A DNA stretch of 15,057 nucleotides from Verrucomicrobiota bacterium (GCA_003218935.1 QHPA01000062.1:1-15057); one strand, 5' to 3'. Positions 6,260 through 14,045 are shown, counted from the first letter of the stretch. Notes: generated by a model from the letters alone, not told the origin. Translations and numbers: made by a program.

Positions 6260-7099
6260 ATGCAAATTACACGTCGGCGGTTTATCGAAGCGGGCTTTTG
6301 CGCTGCCGTGGGTATGACCCTCAACCGCGCACTGTCCCTGGCTGCTGCCCAAGCGCGAACGATTCCGATTGGATTTCAACTTTACAGCGTCCGCGGCGAA
6401 TTCGCCCGCAATGTGGCGGAAACACTCAAGAAGCTGAGCCAAATCGGCTACCAGGCGGTCGAGTTTTGGGGCTATGGCGGCACCCCGAACGTTTATCAAG
6501 GATACGCCGGGTCCGATCTGCGGAAGATGCTCGACGACTGCGGCCTCAAATGCTGTGGCATGCACCTGGATTTGAAGGCGCTGGATAATCTCCAACGAAC
6601 CATCGAAAACAATCAGGCGCTCGGCAGCGAGTACCTCAATGTCGCGGCGGCCAAGGAAAAAATGGGCTCCGAAAAAGGGATCGCCGAGCTGGCCGCTTTG
6701 TTGAATCGAACGGCCGTCGAATGCCGGTCGCACAAAATGAGCGTCGGCTACCATGCGCACCCGTTTGATTTCGAAAAGATCAACGGCCGTTTTGCCTGGG
6801 AGATTCTTTTCAGCCAAACGGAACCCGAAGTGAATATGCAGATGGATGTCGGCAACTGCCTGGGTGGGAACGGCGATCCTATCGCCATGCTCAAGAAGTT
6901 CCCCGGACGAACCCGGACGATTCACATCAAGGAACACCAGGACAAAACCTTCGAGAGCGACTTTTACAAAGAAGTATTTCACCTCTGCGAAACCAGTTCC
7001 CGCACCAAATGGTACATCGTCGAAATGGGCGGTCCGGAAGGAAACGGCTTCGACGTGCCACGCCAGGCTTTGGAAAAACTGCACCGCCTCGGAAAGTAA
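6260..7099 (+). CDS. Tat-exported sugar phosphate isomerase/epimerase-like TIM-barrel protein
   Basis: The 279-residue protein starts MQITRRRFIEAGFCAAVGM, a twin-arginine signal (T-R-R-R-F-I) followed by a hydrophobic stretch, so it is probably exported folded. The rest is an AP-endonuclease-2/xylose-isomerase-type barrel (PF01261): IPIGFQLYSVR (35-45), YQAVEFWGYGG (64-74), CCGMHLDL (98-105), SVGYHAHPFDFE (161-172), MQMDVGNC (193-200), RTIHIKEH (219-226) and YIVEMGG (252-258). The Glu, His and Asp residues in these strand ends are the expected divalent-metal ligands. Substrate is unknown; relatives act on keto-sugars and inositol derivatives. It lies 56 bases before the Gfo/Idh/MocA gene on the same strand, a pairing common in planctomycetes and verrucomicrobia. 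No strong Shine-Dalgarno site is visible. Confidence 0.87.
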   Translation: MQITRRRFIEAGFCAAVGMTLNRALSLAAAQARTIPIGFQLYSVRGEFARNVAETLKKLSQIGYQAVEFWGYGGTPNVYQGYAGSDLRKMLDDCGLKCCGMHLDLKALDNLQRTIENNQALGSEYLNVAAAKEKMGSEKGIAELAALLNRTAVECRSHKMSVGYHAHPFDFEKINGRFAWEILFSQTEPEVNMQMDVGNCLGGNGDPIAMLKKFPGRTRTIHIKEHQDKTFESDFYKEVFHLCETSSRTKWYIVEMGGPEGNGFDVPRQALEKLHRLGK

Positions 7100-7155
7100 G
7101 GAAAGTTGTGCCATGAACGTCCCACCGCCTCCCGCGTTTGCGAAAGGCACCGACC

Positions 7156-8712
7156 ATGAAAACAAACCCAACCAAAAGACAATCGCATCGCAAAAAGCTT
7201 TCCCGGCGCAAGTTCATGCTCGCGGGCGGCGCGGCGGCCGCGGCCTTCACCATCGTGCCCCGGCACGTGCTGGGCGGACCGGGATTTGTTGCGCCCAGCG
7301 AGAAGATTACGCTGGCGTACATCGGATGCGGCACACAGGGACTCAGAGAGATGCTGGCGATGCTCGCGATGCCGGACGTGCAAATTGTCGCAGTGTGCGA
7401 CCCGGTCAAGGACGGCCACGATTATGTGGACTGGTCCAAAGACGGGTTGCGCGCCTCCATCGCCGGCGCGCTGGGGAAACCGGATTGGCGTCGCGACGCG
7501 CCGGGAATTCCCGGAGGACGGGACGTCGCAAAAGAAATTGTAGAGACCTCGTACGCAAACCAGCGGCAGTCGGAAAAATTCAACGGTTGCGCTGCCTATG
7601 TTGATTTCCGCGAGCTGCTCGAAAAGGAAAAAGACCTGAATGCCGTCAAAGTGATGACGCCCGACCATCTTCACGCAACCGTTGCCGTCGCCGCGATGAA
7701 CCAGGGCAAGCACGTCCTCGTGCACAAGCCGCTGGCCAACCGGCTGCACGAGGCTCGATTGGTCATCGAGACGGCGCGCAAGACGAAGGTCGCCACGCAT
7801 TTTTTGCCGGCCAGTAACGGCGCCCCTGTTCGTGCCATCAAGGCCTGGATTGACGCCGGCGCGATCGGCACGCTGCGCGCAATCCATAACTGGTCGAATC
7901 GCCCGATGTGGCCTCAATACCCGACGCTGCCGACCGATACTCCTCCGATCCCGGAAGGGTTTGACTGGCAACTATGGCTGGGACCGTCGTTGGACAGACC
8001 CTATCATCCAAACTACACCCATGCCGTGTTCCGCGGCTGGTATGAGTTCGGGGGCGGCTCGCTGGCCGACATGGGGCATTACAGCCTCTGGCCCATCTTC
8101 CAACTGTTCGAGTTGGACGCTCCCATCGCGGTGGAATCGCGGCCCAGCCACCTTTGCACGTGTTCCGGAAACGTCGCCGTTCGCATAAAAAACGACTACT
8201 CCTTCCCGGCCGCCTGCACCATTCGCTTCAAATTCGCCGCCAAGGGAGCCCGCCCGCCTTTGGACCTCTTCTGGTATGACGGTTCCATCAAACCGCCCGT
8301 ACCGGATGAGTGGGGCGCGGATGACAAGGAGTTGGAGGCCGAAGGAATGATGTTTGTCGGCGACAAAGGAAAAATCCTCGCGCGTTTCCACGGAGAGAAC
8401 CCGCAAATCATTCCAGAGGAAAAGATGAAGGAATATGCGACGGCGAACCCCGCGCCTAGACCGCAGTTCGGGGGACGCGGCGAGGGTGTCACGGCGTGGA
8501 TAGCGGCGTGCAAAGGCGGCAAACCCACGCATGGCGATTTCCTGCTCGCCGGCCCAATCTCGGATGCGTTTAACCTCGGCGCCGTTTCGTTACGTCTCGG
8601 CGGGCGCAGGCTGCTCTTTGACGCCGCGAACGCGAAGGTCACCAACATCCCGGAAGCGAACAAGTTCCTGACTCGTGAATATCGGAAAGGATGGGAGCTG
8701 ACGGGCGGGTGA
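7156..8712 (+). CDS. Tat-exported Gfo/Idh/MocA-family oxidoreductase
   Basis: This is a 518-residue NAD(P)-dependent oxidoreductase. The ATG at 7156 gives a twin-arginine signal (KKLSRRKFMLAGG, residues 13-25), and GAAAGG lies 8 bases upstream; a TTG six codons earlier is less likely. The Rossmann domain has AYIGCGTQGLRE (54-65) and AVCDPVKDG. TPDHLHATVAVAAMNQGKHV leads to VHKPLA (189-194), where the family's EKP is HKP: the Lys is kept and the Glu is His. The C-terminal domain carries GGGSLADMGHYSLWP (299-313) with the likely catalytic His308. A long insertion after the glycine-rich motif is normal for exported relatives, which often keep their cofactor bound during Tat export. Together with the upstream isomerase it probably processes a sugar or cyclitol. 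The substrate cannot be read from sequence. Confidence 0.9.
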   Translation: MKTNPTKRQSHRKKLSRRKFMLAGGAAAAAFTIVPRHVLGGPGFVAPSEKITLAYIGCGTQGLREMLAMLAMPDVQIVAVCDPVKDGHDYVDWSKDGLRASIAGALGKPDWRRDAPGIPGGRDVAKEIVETSYANQRQSEKFNGCAAYVDFRELLEKEKDLNAVKVMTPDHLHATVAVAAMNQGKHVLVHKPLANRLHEARLVIETARKTKVATHFLPASNGAPVRAIKAWIDAGAIGTLRAIHNWSNRPMWPQYPTLPTDTPPIPEGFDWQLWLGPSLDRPYHPNYTHAVFRGWYEFGGGSLADMGHYSLWPIFQLFELDAPIAVESRPSHLCTCSGNVAVRIKNDYSFPAACTIRFKFAAKGARPPLDLFWYDGSIKPPVPDEWGADDKELEAEGMMFVGDKGKILARFHGENPQIIPEEKMKEYATANPAPRPQFGGRGEGVTAWIAACKGGKPTHGDFLLAGPISDAFNLGAVSLRLGGRRLLFDAANAKVTNIPEANKFLTREYRKGWELTGG

Positions 8713-9125
8713 ACACTTCGGTCTCCGAATCTGGTCAGGGTCTTTTCTTTTGCGAACAGCGGAATCGCCGATCCGAATGTTTCAAAGTCCAGAGCCTGGC
8801 TACCACGGGATAGAAAGATGACGAGATAAGGATTCTTTTGCTGCGGCTCAAGAAACCAACATTGCTGACGCTTGACACCGCAAACTGTCAGGGTAAGACT
8901 GCTCCATAACCAATTCTCCCTTGAATCGCGCAGCGTCAAAAAGGAAATTTCCATCACTTTCAAAAAACGAAATTCCGATCATATGCCGCCGCCGGCGGTC
9001 GGAGCGATGATAACAACCCATATTACTTCCACGAGCTCGAGGCGTTGACCGAGGTTTGGACGGATGCCCTCGTGCCGAGAAGCGGTTTGAACCGGACTGA
9101 CCAGCGACGATCAGTCCTTGGAATT
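8713..9125. other. Intergenic stretch, possible minus-strand remnant and a 5' hairpin
   Basis: About 410 bases. On the minus strand from 8963 a frame reads like protein (CGVKRQQCWFLEPQQKNPYL, then VIFLSRGSQALDFETFGSA) but then runs antisense into the oxidoreductase gene, so at most a remnant of some 80 codons (8713-8963) could be real. I do not recognise it. The GC-rich palindrome CCGCCGGCGG lies at 8989-8998, and the hairpin before the next gene is listed separately. No terminator was found for the upstream operon. Confidence 0.35.
9094..9117 (+). promoter_or_regulatory. Perfect hairpin just upstream of the SUMF1-like gene
   Basis: GGACTGA (9094-9100) and TCAGTCC (9111-9117) form a perfect 7-bp stem around a 10-base loop, ending 8 bases before the ATG at 9126. 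No T-run follows, so it is not an intrinsic terminator. It would cover the ribosome approach region and could be a translational control element or an operator. It may also be chance. Confidence 0.35.
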
Positions 9126-10133
9126 ATGAAGACCCGATTGTCAACCCGCGTTCGATTGCTTTCCTTGCTTTGCTTGGCCGTTTGGGCGGCGATGCCACGG
9201 GCCTCTGCCCAGACGGCGGCGGGACTCGACATGCAACTGTATCCGGGGCTGACCATCACGGGGGCGGTTGGCACCGTTTACTCGATTGAATTCGTCACGG
9301 ACCTTTCACAAACGAACGCTTGGCGCTGTCTGGAGTTTCTCCGACTACCGGGCACGAATTATTTGTGGTTCGATCGGAGTGCCCCCGTCACCGGCCGGCG
9401 ATTTTACCGGGCGGCAGCCGACGTGCGGCCGAACATGATATTTATTCCGCCCGGCAGCTTCAAGATGGGCAGCCCGACAAACGAAGTGGACCGCCTCGAC
9501 GACGAAGGTCCGCAGACGGTGGTAACACTGACCAAGGGCTTTTACATGGCCAAATACAAGGTGACCCAAACGGATTATCAGTGGGTGACTGGCAGCACCC
9601 CGAGCATCTTCACCGGCGACTTCAGCCGGCCGGTGGAGACGGTAAGTTGGGAAGATGCCACGAATTACTGTGCTCGGCTCACGCAGCGGGAACGGGCTGC
9701 GAGGGTGATCAGGACCAACAGCGTCTATCGACTGCCGACCGAGGCGGAGTGGGAATATGCCTGCCGGGCCTGGACCTCGACGCGCTTCAGCTATGGCGAT
9801 GATCCAGGTTACACGACCCTGGCCAATTACGCGTGGTACTTAGACAACAGCGGCCGCACGACGCATCCGGTGGGGCAGAAGCTACCCAACCCGTGGGGTT
9901 TGTATGATATGCACGGGGGTCTCTGGGAGTGGTGCCAGGACTGGTACGGGCCTTATCCTGGCGGGAGCGCCATCGATCCGCAGGGACCTGCAACGGGCTC
10001 GTACCGCGTATTCCGCGGCGGCAGTTGGGGCTGCAAGGGGGGAGAATGCCGGTCGGCGACTCGCGACTTCAACCCGGAGGGCCAGACCGGCTATGTCGGT
10101 TTCCGGGTGGTGCTGGTCCCAGGTCCGACGTAA
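9126..10133 (+). CDS. Secreted SUMF1/formylglycine-generating-enzyme-fold protein
   Basis: The product has 335 residues: a signal peptide (1-29, ending ASAQ), a short beta module (about 40-96) ending GRRFYRAA, and a SUMF1/FGE domain (PF03781, about 103-332). Domain marks are MIFIPPGSFKMGSP (104-117), RPVETVSWEDATNYC (168-182), YRLPTEAEWEYACR (201-214), NPWGLYDMHGGLWEWCQDWY (255-274), YRVFRGGSW (293-301), C303-KGGE-C308 and GYVGFRVV (322-329). True formylglycine-generating enzymes carry a Cys pair at this site with the same five-residue spacing. Many SUMF1-fold proteins keep only the second Cys. Both are present here, but no sulfatase gene is in view, so enzymatic activity is undecided. An in-frame ATG at 9045 would put 27 residues before the signal peptide and is rejected. 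Confidence 0.85.
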   Translation: MKTRLSTRVRLLSLLCLAVWAAMPRASAQTAAGLDMQLYPGLTITGAVGTVYSIEFVTDLSQTNAWRCLEFLRLPGTNYLWFDRSAPVTGRRFYRAAADVRPNMIFIPPGSFKMGSPTNEVDRLDDEGPQTVVTLTKGFYMAKYKVTQTDYQWVTGSTPSIFTGDFSRPVETVSWEDATNYCARLTQRERAARVIRTNSVYRLPTEAEWEYACRAWTSTRFSYGDDPGYTTLANYAWYLDNSGRTTHPVGQKLPNPWGLYDMHGGLWEWCQDWYGPYPGGSAIDPQGPATGSYRVFRGGSWGCKGGECRSATRDFNPEGQTGYVGFRVVLVPGPT

Positions 10134-10186
10134 AGTGCGATCAGCTCACGGTTATTTGTATTTCTCCCCTCCTGCTGCAAAGGAGC

Positions 10187-10202
10187 GCGGACTTCAGTCC
10201 GC
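10187..10202. repeat. Short palindromic element GCGGACT-TC-AGTCCGC
   Basis: A 7-bp perfect stem with a 2-base centre, in the non-coding gap after the SUMF1-like gene. From general familiarity, similar GCGGACT(T/G)(C/A)AGTCCGC sequences occur as dispersed intergenic elements in verrucomicrobial genomes; I cannot verify that here. Only one copy is in this window. Confidence 0.45.
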
Positions 10203-10241
10203 ATCACGCCTCGCACCGCACAGGTGAAAACCAATTTGGCA

Positions 10242-10253
10242 CCGGGCGCCCGG
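10242..10253. repeat. 12-bp perfect palindrome CCGGGCGCCCGG
   Basis: A self-complementary GC-only 12-mer about 40 bases after the previous palindromic element, in the same gap. It may belong to the same dispersed element. No T-run follows, so it is not a terminator. Confidence 0.3.
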
Positions 10254-10305
10254 CAAGCGTTGAAGCCCGAATAAATTCCACGCACTATTTCGCACAAAAA
10301 AACTA

Positions 10306-10335
10306 TTGACAGCGCGAAGGTGTTCATGACGAAAT
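10306..10335 (+). promoter_or_regulatory. Possible promoter with perfect -35 but poor -10
   Basis: TTGACA at 10306-10311 follows an A-rich run and lies about 100 bases before the signal-peptide ORF. The downstream -10 region (CGAAAT at 10330-10335, 18-base spacer) is weak. It is the best candidate promoter for the signal-peptide ORF and the large secreted protein. Confidence 0.25.
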
Positions 10336-10408
10336 AGGTTTCGAACCCCGTATTGTGATTGAGCTGTAAGTCAGTCGACGCTTGGCCTCGACGACCTTTG
10401 ACGCGCTT

Positions 10409-10522
10409 ATGAAGAATCGTGTGTCTCTCCTCTTCGTTTTCATTGCAACATCAATTCTCCTGGCTGTAGGCAGCCCCCGCGCCGCCGCCGCATATCAACA
10501 CAGAAACCAACAAACATTATGA
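10409..10522 (+). CDS. 37-residue signal-peptide ORF overlapping the large secreted protein
   Basis: An ATG at 10409 opens a 37-codon frame that is a textbook Sec signal peptide: basic MKNR, hydrophobic core VSLLFVFIATSILLAVG, then SPRAAAAYQ as cleavage region, followed by HRNQQTL and TGA. The stop overlaps the next start as ATGA (10519-10522), so translation of the 936-residue protein may depend on it. The downstream protein has its own complete signal peptide, so this is not simply its N-terminus. It could be a coupled leader peptide, a tiny exported protein, or the truncated start of an earlier secreted-protein gene. Neither start has a clear Shine-Dalgarno site. Confidence 0.45.
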   Translation: MKNRVSLLFVFIATSILLAVGSPRAAAAYQHRNQQTL

Positions 10523-13329
10523 ACTACCGAATCTTGAAGTGTACTGTTCTCGCCAGTTTTTTGGCGGCCTCTGGGATGATCCCTGCTTCCGCCCAAACCC
10601 TCACGGTCACTAATGGCTTGCAACTCTGGTTGAAAGCCGATGCCGGCGTCACTGCCGGAGCTGGGGGCAAAGTGACGGCCTGGCAGGATCAATCCGGCAA
10701 AGGCAACAATGCCTCTCAACTCGTGGCAGACATGTCTCCGTTGCTGGTGAACGACGCTATCAACGGCAAGCCGGTGCTCCGCTTCGACGGCGTCGATGAT
10801 TTCCTCGAAGTCGCCGACTCCGACAGCGTGTCGATCACCGGCGACATCACCACGTTCTTCCTGGTGAAGTTCGATGACTTCGCCACGTACCGCGCGGTCT
10901 GGGCGAAGACCTTGGCCAATCAACCCGCGCCCAATGACTGGTACGCCCTGCCCGGCTCCGGTATTCCGCGCGCCTATCGCGGTGACGGCACCGCCGGTGG
11001 ATCCGCGGATGGCGGCAAAGCGCTGACGGCAGGCAATTACCTTGTTGCCGGGTGGGACATGGCAGGCACAATATTGACGCATTACCTCGGAGGCTTCGCC
11101 AGCAGCAGCCGCGTGGTCGCCCCCGCAGCCATCGCGGACGCCGACACGTCCCTCCTGATCGGTACACGGGATGACAGGGTCACGATCATGAAAGGCGATA
11201 TCGCGGAAGTGCTCATTTACAACCGCGCACTCACGGCTGACGAACGCCGCGCACTGGTCGTTTACCTGAACCAGAAGTATTTGTATGGCAACATCGATCC
11301 GGCTGGTGATCTGGATCAGGACGGATTGACGAACCTGGAAGAAGAGAACTTATTGACCGATCTAAACAACCCGGACACCGACGGGGATGGCGTCAGCGAC
11401 GGCGACGAGGTCCACAAATACAAGTCGAACCCGCTTAGCACAGACTCCGACGGTGACCTTTTGAACGACGGCTTTGAAGTCAACGTTCTCCATACGGATC
11501 CAACGAAGGCGGACACCGACGGTGACGGCTTTAGCGATTACTACGAATTCCATTTATTGACCGATCCGCTTGACCCGAATAGCAAGCCCAAGAAGACCAC
11601 GGCGAACCTGTTTACCGGCCCGGACCCGGGGCAGGGTCTGGATTTGACAGGCAATTTCATTTATGCGATCAGCTTTGGCACTGACACCCGTGACCCGATA
11701 GGTGGACAGATTCACGATGCCCTCTTTACTGGGGACAGTGTGGACGGGGTGACTGTGGTTGCTTCCCAGGTTGCGGACAACTGGAATAAGAACGTTAACT
11801 TCGGTGATTCCCCTGAACAACAGGTCCTTTCTTCGGTCTTGAGCAGCATCCGCTGGAGTGATGCTCTCAATGCCATGGATGACCAGGATCACCGCGCTGT
11901 AACGGTCACCTTGTCCAAATTGCAGGTCGGCGCCTCCTACAAACTCCAACTCCTGTTTGGCGAGTATCTATGGGCGCGCGGCTTTGACATCCGCATCAAC
12001 GGCCGGCCGGCCGCTCAAGCATTTGCCCCATTTCAATGGCAGGGTGGCTTTGTAGGACCAGGCGGGGCTACCCCGCGGACTAATGGCGTCGTGCTCACGC
12101 ACACTTTCATCGCCACCGACACCAACGCCACGATTGTGCTTGATGGCCGGCCCGTCAACGATCCTGCCATGGCAGACCACAACGCCATCATCAATGGCCT
12201 TACGCTCGAATTAATTGCGAGCGCAGTTGATTCGGATGGGGACGGACTGTGGGATGCTTGGGAATTGGATAACTTCGGCAACCTGGATCAAAAAGCGGAC
12301 GGGGATCCCGACGGGGACGGTTTAACGAACGCTGAAGAATTCAGGTTAAATACCGATCCTAACAAGGCTGATACCGACGGCGACGGTCTCGTCAAGATCT
12401 ACAAGACGAATCCGCTGAAGGCCGATACCGACGGTGACGGTTTGTCGGATGGCCTCGACGTCTTGACTTATAAGACGGATCCACTCAAGGCGGATACAGA
12501 TGGCGATGGGGTTGACGACGGTAAGGAAGTTACCTTCGGCAGCGATCCGTTGAAGGCGGAGCTTCCCACCGTGTTGACCAACATCGTCGTGCAAGCTTTT
12601 ACCGGTGGTGATCCAGGGGAGGGATTGGATCTCCAAGGGAACTTCCTCTACGCGTTTAATGTCAGCAGCGCCGGCGCGGCGGGCAAAGCGGGCGATGCAG
12701 ATTTCACGGCGGATAATGCTCCGGGCATAAAAGTGACAGCGCCTAATGACATCGCGAATTGGGATACACCCGAATATGGGGATAGCCCTGCCGATAATGT
12801 CATCGAAAAGGTCACGCAGTCGATCCGCTACGGTCCGACCGTGAGAGTGGATCTCAGCGGCCTGGTCCCAGGGAGCACTTACAAGTTACAATTGCTCTTC
12901 TACGAGAAATGTTGCATGACCCGCGGGTTCAATCTCTATGTCGATGGCCAATTGCTCGCGCAAGACTTCTCCCCACCTGAGATTCAAGGCGGGGTTGACC
13001 CTGTGAGCTCCGGTGCCGTCGTTGCCGCCGACTTACTCACTCAGCGTGACAAACTGGTTATCATCGCGACCGTGAATGGCCGTACCAGGCCGGATCTCAC
13101 CGACCCCAATGCCATTCTGGACGGGGTCACGCTCGAAATCCTGAACCAGGTCACGCGACCGACCATAGGCTTGACCAAGGAGGCGGACGGCAAACTAACC
13201 ATCACGACCGACTCCACGCTACAGGTGGCTGATACAGTCACGGGTACATACAGCAATCTGCCCGGCAAATCGGTCAGCGTCGATCCGAAGGCAGAGGGTG
13301 GGCAGAAGTTCTACCGCGGCGCGAGGTAA
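10519..13329 (+). CDS. Large secreted LamG-like, TSP3-repeat, malectin-like multidomain protein
   Basis: 936 residues. In order: signal peptide (1-26, ending ASAQ); a LamG/concanavalin-like domain (about 33-255) with GLQLWLKADAGV, WQDQSGKGNNASQ, PVLRFDGVDDFLEV and EVLIYNRALTADERR; calcium-binding DxDxDG repeats (about 263-355); a malectin-like beta domain (about 364-568); a second DxDxDG block (about 571-680); a second copy of the beta domain (about 688-873); and a C-terminal module (about 878-936) ending QKFYRGAR. The two beta domains align clearly (DPGQGLDLTGNFIYA against DPGEGLDLQGNFLYA; SYKLQLLFGEY against TYKLQLLFYEK). The domain set suggests a calcium-stabilised carbohydrate-binding or surface adhesion protein; no catalytic domain is seen. 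One repeat unit near residue 624 is shortened. The gene is preceded by an overlapping signal-peptide ORF and closed by a terminator. Confidence 0.88.
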   Translation: MNYRILKCTVLASFLAASGMIPASAQTLTVTNGLQLWLKADAGVTAGAGGKVTAWQDQSGKGNNASQLVADMSPLLVNDAINGKPVLRFDGVDDFLEVADSDSVSITGDITTFFLVKFDDFATYRAVWAKTLANQPAPNDWYALPGSGIPRAYRGDGTAGGSADGGKALTAGNYLVAGWDMAGTILTHYLGGFASSSRVVAPAAIADADTSLLIGTRDDRVTIMKGDIAEVLIYNRALTADERRALVVYLNQKYLYGNIDPAGDLDQDGLTNLEEENLLTDLNNPDTDGDGVSDGDEVHKYKSNPLSTDSDGDLLNDGFEVNVLHTDPTKADTDGDGFSDYYEFHLLTDPLDPNSKPKKTTANLFTGPDPGQGLDLTGNFIYAISFGTDTRDPIGGQIHDALFTGDSVDGVTVVASQVADNWNKNVNFGDSPEQQVLSSVLSSIRWSDALNAMDDQDHRAVTVTLSKLQVGASYKLQLLFGEYLWARGFDIRINGRPAAQAFAPFQWQGGFVGPGGATPRTNGVVLTHTFIATDTNATIVLDGRPVNDPAMADHNAIINGLTLELIASAVDSDGDGLWDAWELDNFGNLDQKADGDPDGDGLTNAEEFRLNTDPNKADTDGDGLVKIYKTNPLKADTDGDGLSDGLDVLTYKTDPLKADTDGDGVDDGKEVTFGSDPLKAELPTVLTNIVVQAFTGGDPGEGLDLQGNFLYAFNVSSAGAAGKAGDADFTADNAPGIKVTAPNDIANWDTPEYGDSPADNVIEKVTQSIRYGPTVRVDLSGLVPGSTYKLQLLFYEKCCMTRGFNLYVDGQLLAQDFSPPEIQGGVDPVSSGAVVAADLLTQRDKLVIIATVNGRTRPDLTDPNAILDGVTLEILNQVTRPTIGLTKEADGKLTITTDSTLQVADTVTGTYSNLPGKSVSVDPKAEGGQKFYRGAR

Positions 13330-13350
13330 TAAGCGCAGCAGCTTTCAGCA

Positions 13351-13383
13351 AGAGGCCGGACCCTGGTCCGGCCTCTCTTTTTT
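13351..13383 (+). terminator. Strong Rho-independent terminator
   Basis: AGAGGCCGGACC and GGTCCGGCCTCT form a perfect 12-bp stem with a CT centre (13351-13376), followed by C and six T. It lies 22 bases after the stop of the large secreted protein. Outer CAGCAA/TTGCTG arms extend the pairing. The minus-strand side lacks a T-run, so it acts mainly on plus-strand transcripts. Confidence 0.92.
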
Positions 13384-13483
13384 GCTGAGGAAGGATTGGC
13401 GCCGCCGTCTGGTCGAATGGGAATTGGCAACGGGAGTTGGATTTGCTATCCTGAAATGAGTTTAGTGAGTCTGGCCCGGGCGC

Positions 13484-13909
13484 TCAGGCCGCGGCGCCGG
13501 TAAGTTGTCCAGTGCGCGAGGCGTGTTCCAGGGCGCGCGCCCTGACCGTGCACATCTCGGCCACCGGACGGACCTCGACGACTGCGCCGTATTCGAGACC
13601 GGGGCACTGTTGAGCGATCTGAATCGCCTCGTTCTCGTCCGCCACCTGAAGGTAGAAATAGCCGCCAATCGCTTCCTTCGACTCGGCGAACGGCCCGTCG
13701 GCCACCGCCCGGCCTTTCCTGCCGGAAACGAGTTTGCCCTCGTTCTGCAACGGATGGCCTCCTTTGCATTTCCCTTCCTGCGTCAAGCGCTCGAACCAGG
13801 CGGCCCAGTCCGACACAACCTTTTGAAGTTGGTCCGGTGCGAGTTCTTTGTCCCAGTTCGTACCGCGAAACAGCAGCAGGTAATCGGTTGTTTCTGTTGG
13901 TGCGCTCAT
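13484..13909 (-). CDS. YCII-related/DGPF-domain protein
   Basis: The 141-residue product belongs to the YCII/DGPF family (PF03795): TTDYLLLFRGTNWDKE at the N-terminus, GKLVSGRKGRAVADGPFAES (58-77) with the diagnostic DGPF, KEAIGGYFYLQVADENEA (78-95), CPGLEYGAVVEVRPV (102-116). The ferredoxin-like fold is small and dimeric, and its biochemical role is mostly unknown. In many bacteria these genes sit beside ECF sigma-factor genes, but none is visible here. I chose the ATG at 13909 because MSAPTETTDY matches where family members begin; a TTG 14 codons earlier would add a hydrophilic tail. It appears to be a single-gene unit, and the strong terminator nearby serves the opposite strand. Confidence 0.85.
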   Translation of the reverse strand: MSAPTETTDYLLLFRGTNWDKELAPDQLQKVVSDWAAWFERLTQEGKCKGGHPLQNEGKLVSGRKGRAVADGPFAESKEAIGGYFYLQVADENEAIQIAQQCPGLEYGAVVEVRPVAEMCTVRARALEHASRTGQLTGAAA

Positions 13910-14045
13910 AATTTTCTGTTTATTTGGTGGTTGCCGGTTTCGTTCGTTCAATCATACGACGAATGAGGGAGAATGGTCAGGACTTATTTTGCGCCAATTG
14001 TTTTTGCCGGATATCGTCCACGTAACCACCGTTTGATTGCCTTCT

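Noticed and set aside
6170..7171. Long minus-strand open frame of 333 codons
   Set aside because: It lies antisense to the isomerase gene, whose family motifs are unmistakable; the antisense product has no recognisable features.
6979..7971. Long minus-strand open frame of 330 codons
   Set aside because: Antisense to the clear Gfo/Idh/MocA gene, a common effect of GC-rich coding sequence.
10335..10360. TTCGAAC-containing string resembling a tRNA T-arm
   Set aside because: No acceptor, D or anticodon stem can be folded around it.
11299..12560. Repetitive DNA suggestive of a tandem or CRISPR-like array
   Set aside because: The repeats are degenerate DxDxDG calcium-binding codons inside an open reading frame; no constant repeat with unique spacers exists.
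13910..13951. N-terminal extension of the DGPF protein from a TTG
   Set aside because: The extra 14 residues are hydrophilic and not typical of the family, and an ATG exists at the expected family start.
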